A DNA stretch of 36,278 nucleotides from Bryobacter sp. CoA8 C33 (GTDB lineage Bacteria; Acidobacteriota; Terriglobia; Bryobacterales; Bryobacteraceae), in assembly GCA_019931185.1 (NCBI GenBank), contig JAINDK010000082.1:1-36278 (forward strand). The letters are read 5' to 3'. The notes beneath the pieces were generated by a model that had not been told where the DNA came from, did no database searches, and worked only from the letters and a program-made list of their open reading frames with translations. The position numbers were made by a program, and so were the translations under genes. Shown piece by piece: positions 33,753 through 36,278 of the stretch; position 1 is the stretch's first letter; every line of letters begins with the position of its first letter.

Positions 33753-34945
33753 ATGTCTTCCACCCGTCGTGACCTCCTGCGCCTCGGTGGCGCCGCCTTC
33801 TCCGCTGCTTCCTATTCCCGCATCCTCGGCGCCAACGACAAGATCCATCTCGGCCTCATCGGCGCCGGCGGCCGCGGCGTCTATGTCACCAGGGTCTTCG
33901 CCGAAACCAAACAGGTCAACGTCACCGCCGTCGCCGAAGTCTGGGGCGACCGCCGCGACAAGGTCATGACCACCTACCCCGGCGCCAAGGGCTTCGTCGA
34001 CCACCGCAAGCTCCTCGAGGAAAAACAGCTCGACGCCGTCCTCATCGCCACCCCCGACCACTGGCACGCCGGCTGCACCATCGACGCCCTCAATGCCGGT
34101 AAAGATGTCTACGTCGAAAAACCCCTCACCCTCAAAATCGAAGAAGGCCCCGAGATCGTCAAGGCCGCCCGCGTCAACAACCGCGTCTGCCAGGTCGGCA
34201 TGCAACAACGCTCCGGCAGCCACTATCTGCAGGCCAAAAAAGAATACTTCGACACCGGTAAGCTCGGCAAAATCACCCTCGCCCGCACCTGGTGGCACGG
34301 CAACGGCGCCCACCTCATGCCCGTCCCCGAACCCCTCAAGTCCCAACCCTCCAACCTCGACTGGGCCCGCTTCCTCGGCCCCGTCAAGTACCGCGATTAC
34401 GACCCCAAGCAATACGCCAACTTCCGCGCTTACCTCGAATACGGCGGCGGCCAGGTCACCGACCTCTTCACCCACTGGATCGACGTCGTCCATATGTTCA
34501 TGGATCAGGACAACCCCATCTCCGCCGTCGCCGCCGGCGGCATCTACCACTACAAGGACGGCCGCACCGCCCCCGATACCATCCACGTCCTCCTCGAATA
34601 CCCACAGGAATGGACCGCCACCTTCGAGGCCACCCTCGCCCCCGGCATCAAAGGCGCCGCCGTCGAAATGTGCGGCACCCAGGGCCGCCTCTACATCACC
34701 CGCGGTGAGTTCCAGTTCTGGCCCAACGAAAAGAACGCCCAACCCACCATCGTCAAGGCCCCCAAGGAACAAACCATCGAACACGTCGAAAACTTCCTCG
34801 ACTGCATGCGCACCCGCAAGCGCCCCAACGGCGACGTCTACATCGGCCACCGCTCCGCTCAGGCCAGCCACCTCGGCAACCTCGCCTACCTCCAGAAGCG
34901 CCGCCTCAAATTCGACCCCCTCCGCGAAGAAATCCTCCCGCTCTA

Positions 34946-34946
<1 letters not shown>
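33753..34946 (+). CDS. Gfo/Idh/MocA-family oxidoreductase, Tat-exported
   Basis: 397 aa. A Tat signal (STRRDLLRLGGAAFSAASY) precedes a Rossmann fold (IHLGLIGAGGRGVYVTRVF). The VEKPLT motif of the family, supplying the catalytic-region Lys, sits near residue 125, and the C-terminal domain includes GGQVTDLFTHWIDVVHMF. Such enzymes oxidise or epimerise sugars with bound NAD(P); the Tat-exported kind in acidobacteria and planctomycetes is tied to glycan breakdown. Its stop overlaps the sulfatase start (TAATG), so the two act on the same kind of substrate, probably a sulfated or decorated sugar polymer. Confidence 0.88.

Positions 34947-36278
<1,332 letters not shown>

Noticed and set aside
33717-34871. 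N-terminal extension of trmFO giving 826 residues
   Set aside because: The extra residues are antisense to the Gfo/Idh gene. The FAD-binding fold starts exactly at the ATG at 33716.

Overview
The window looks like a chromosomal segment of a high-GC acidobacterium of the Solibacter/Bryobacter type. The evidence is a C-terminal domain that resembles TIGR03437 (a family expanded in Solibacterales), TonB-receptor-like outer-membrane barrels, several proteins with RR(D/Q)(L/F)L twin-arginine starts, a Gfo/Idh/MocA oxidoreductase next to a sulfatase, and a GMC oxidoreductase paired with a gluconate-2-dehydrogenase subunit-3 protein. No plasmid, phage or CRISPR signature was seen. This assignment is inference from protein content; there is no rRNA in the window.

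Layout. 1-1.66 kb: end of a broken RHS-repeat gene, an IS3-family element without a target duplication, and a 59-bp repeat. 1.66-6.9 kb: two tandem outer-membrane receptor genes, the first of which has lost its signal peptide. 6.9-8.7 kb (minus): a MerR regulator coupled to a von Willebrand A protein. These are divergent, across a near-perfect 22-bp palindrome, from sbcD-sbcC (8.8-13.5 kb). 13.5-16.5 kb (minus): a three-gene glycan/lipid-sugar operon (membrane GT-C protein, methyltransferase, GT2). 16.7-17.0 kb: a small DUF5658-like membrane protein. 17.0-21.1 kb (minus): serine hydrolase, lexA, GMC oxidoreductase and its Tat-borne partner. 21.2-22.8 kb: a secreted protein of uncertain, possibly polysaccharide-lyase-like, function. 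22.85-23.86 kb: no intact gene, a transposase remnant and the second 59-bp repeat copy. 23.9-25.4 kb (minus): a FecR-domain protein, a secreted helical protein and a 58-aa Cys-rich zinc finger with overlapping stop/start codons. 25.6-29.2 kb: a beta-propeller/TIGR03437 protein, a YfgM-like TPR protein and a dGTPase-like HD hydrolase. 29.15-29.86 kb: a decayed DinB gene, a 51-aa protein and tRNA-Leu(CAA). 30.0-36.3 kb: an alpha/beta hydrolase, then trmFO-xerC-CDF-like (minus), then a Gfo/Idh/MocA oxidoreductase and a sulfatase cut by the window edge.

The most notable large-scale signal is strand composition. The + strand is clearly G-rich left of about 22.85 kb and strongly C-rich right of about 23.86 kb, whichever strand the genes are on. 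The flip falls in the gene-poor, IS-scarred kilobase. This fits a replication terminus or an inversion junction. Other points of interest are the MerR/SbcCD palindrome, the FecR/zinc-finger operon, and several promoters whose -10 box sits only 6-10 nt from the ATG, which suggests leaderless transcripts (lexA, trmFO, Gfo/Idh, GT-C operon).
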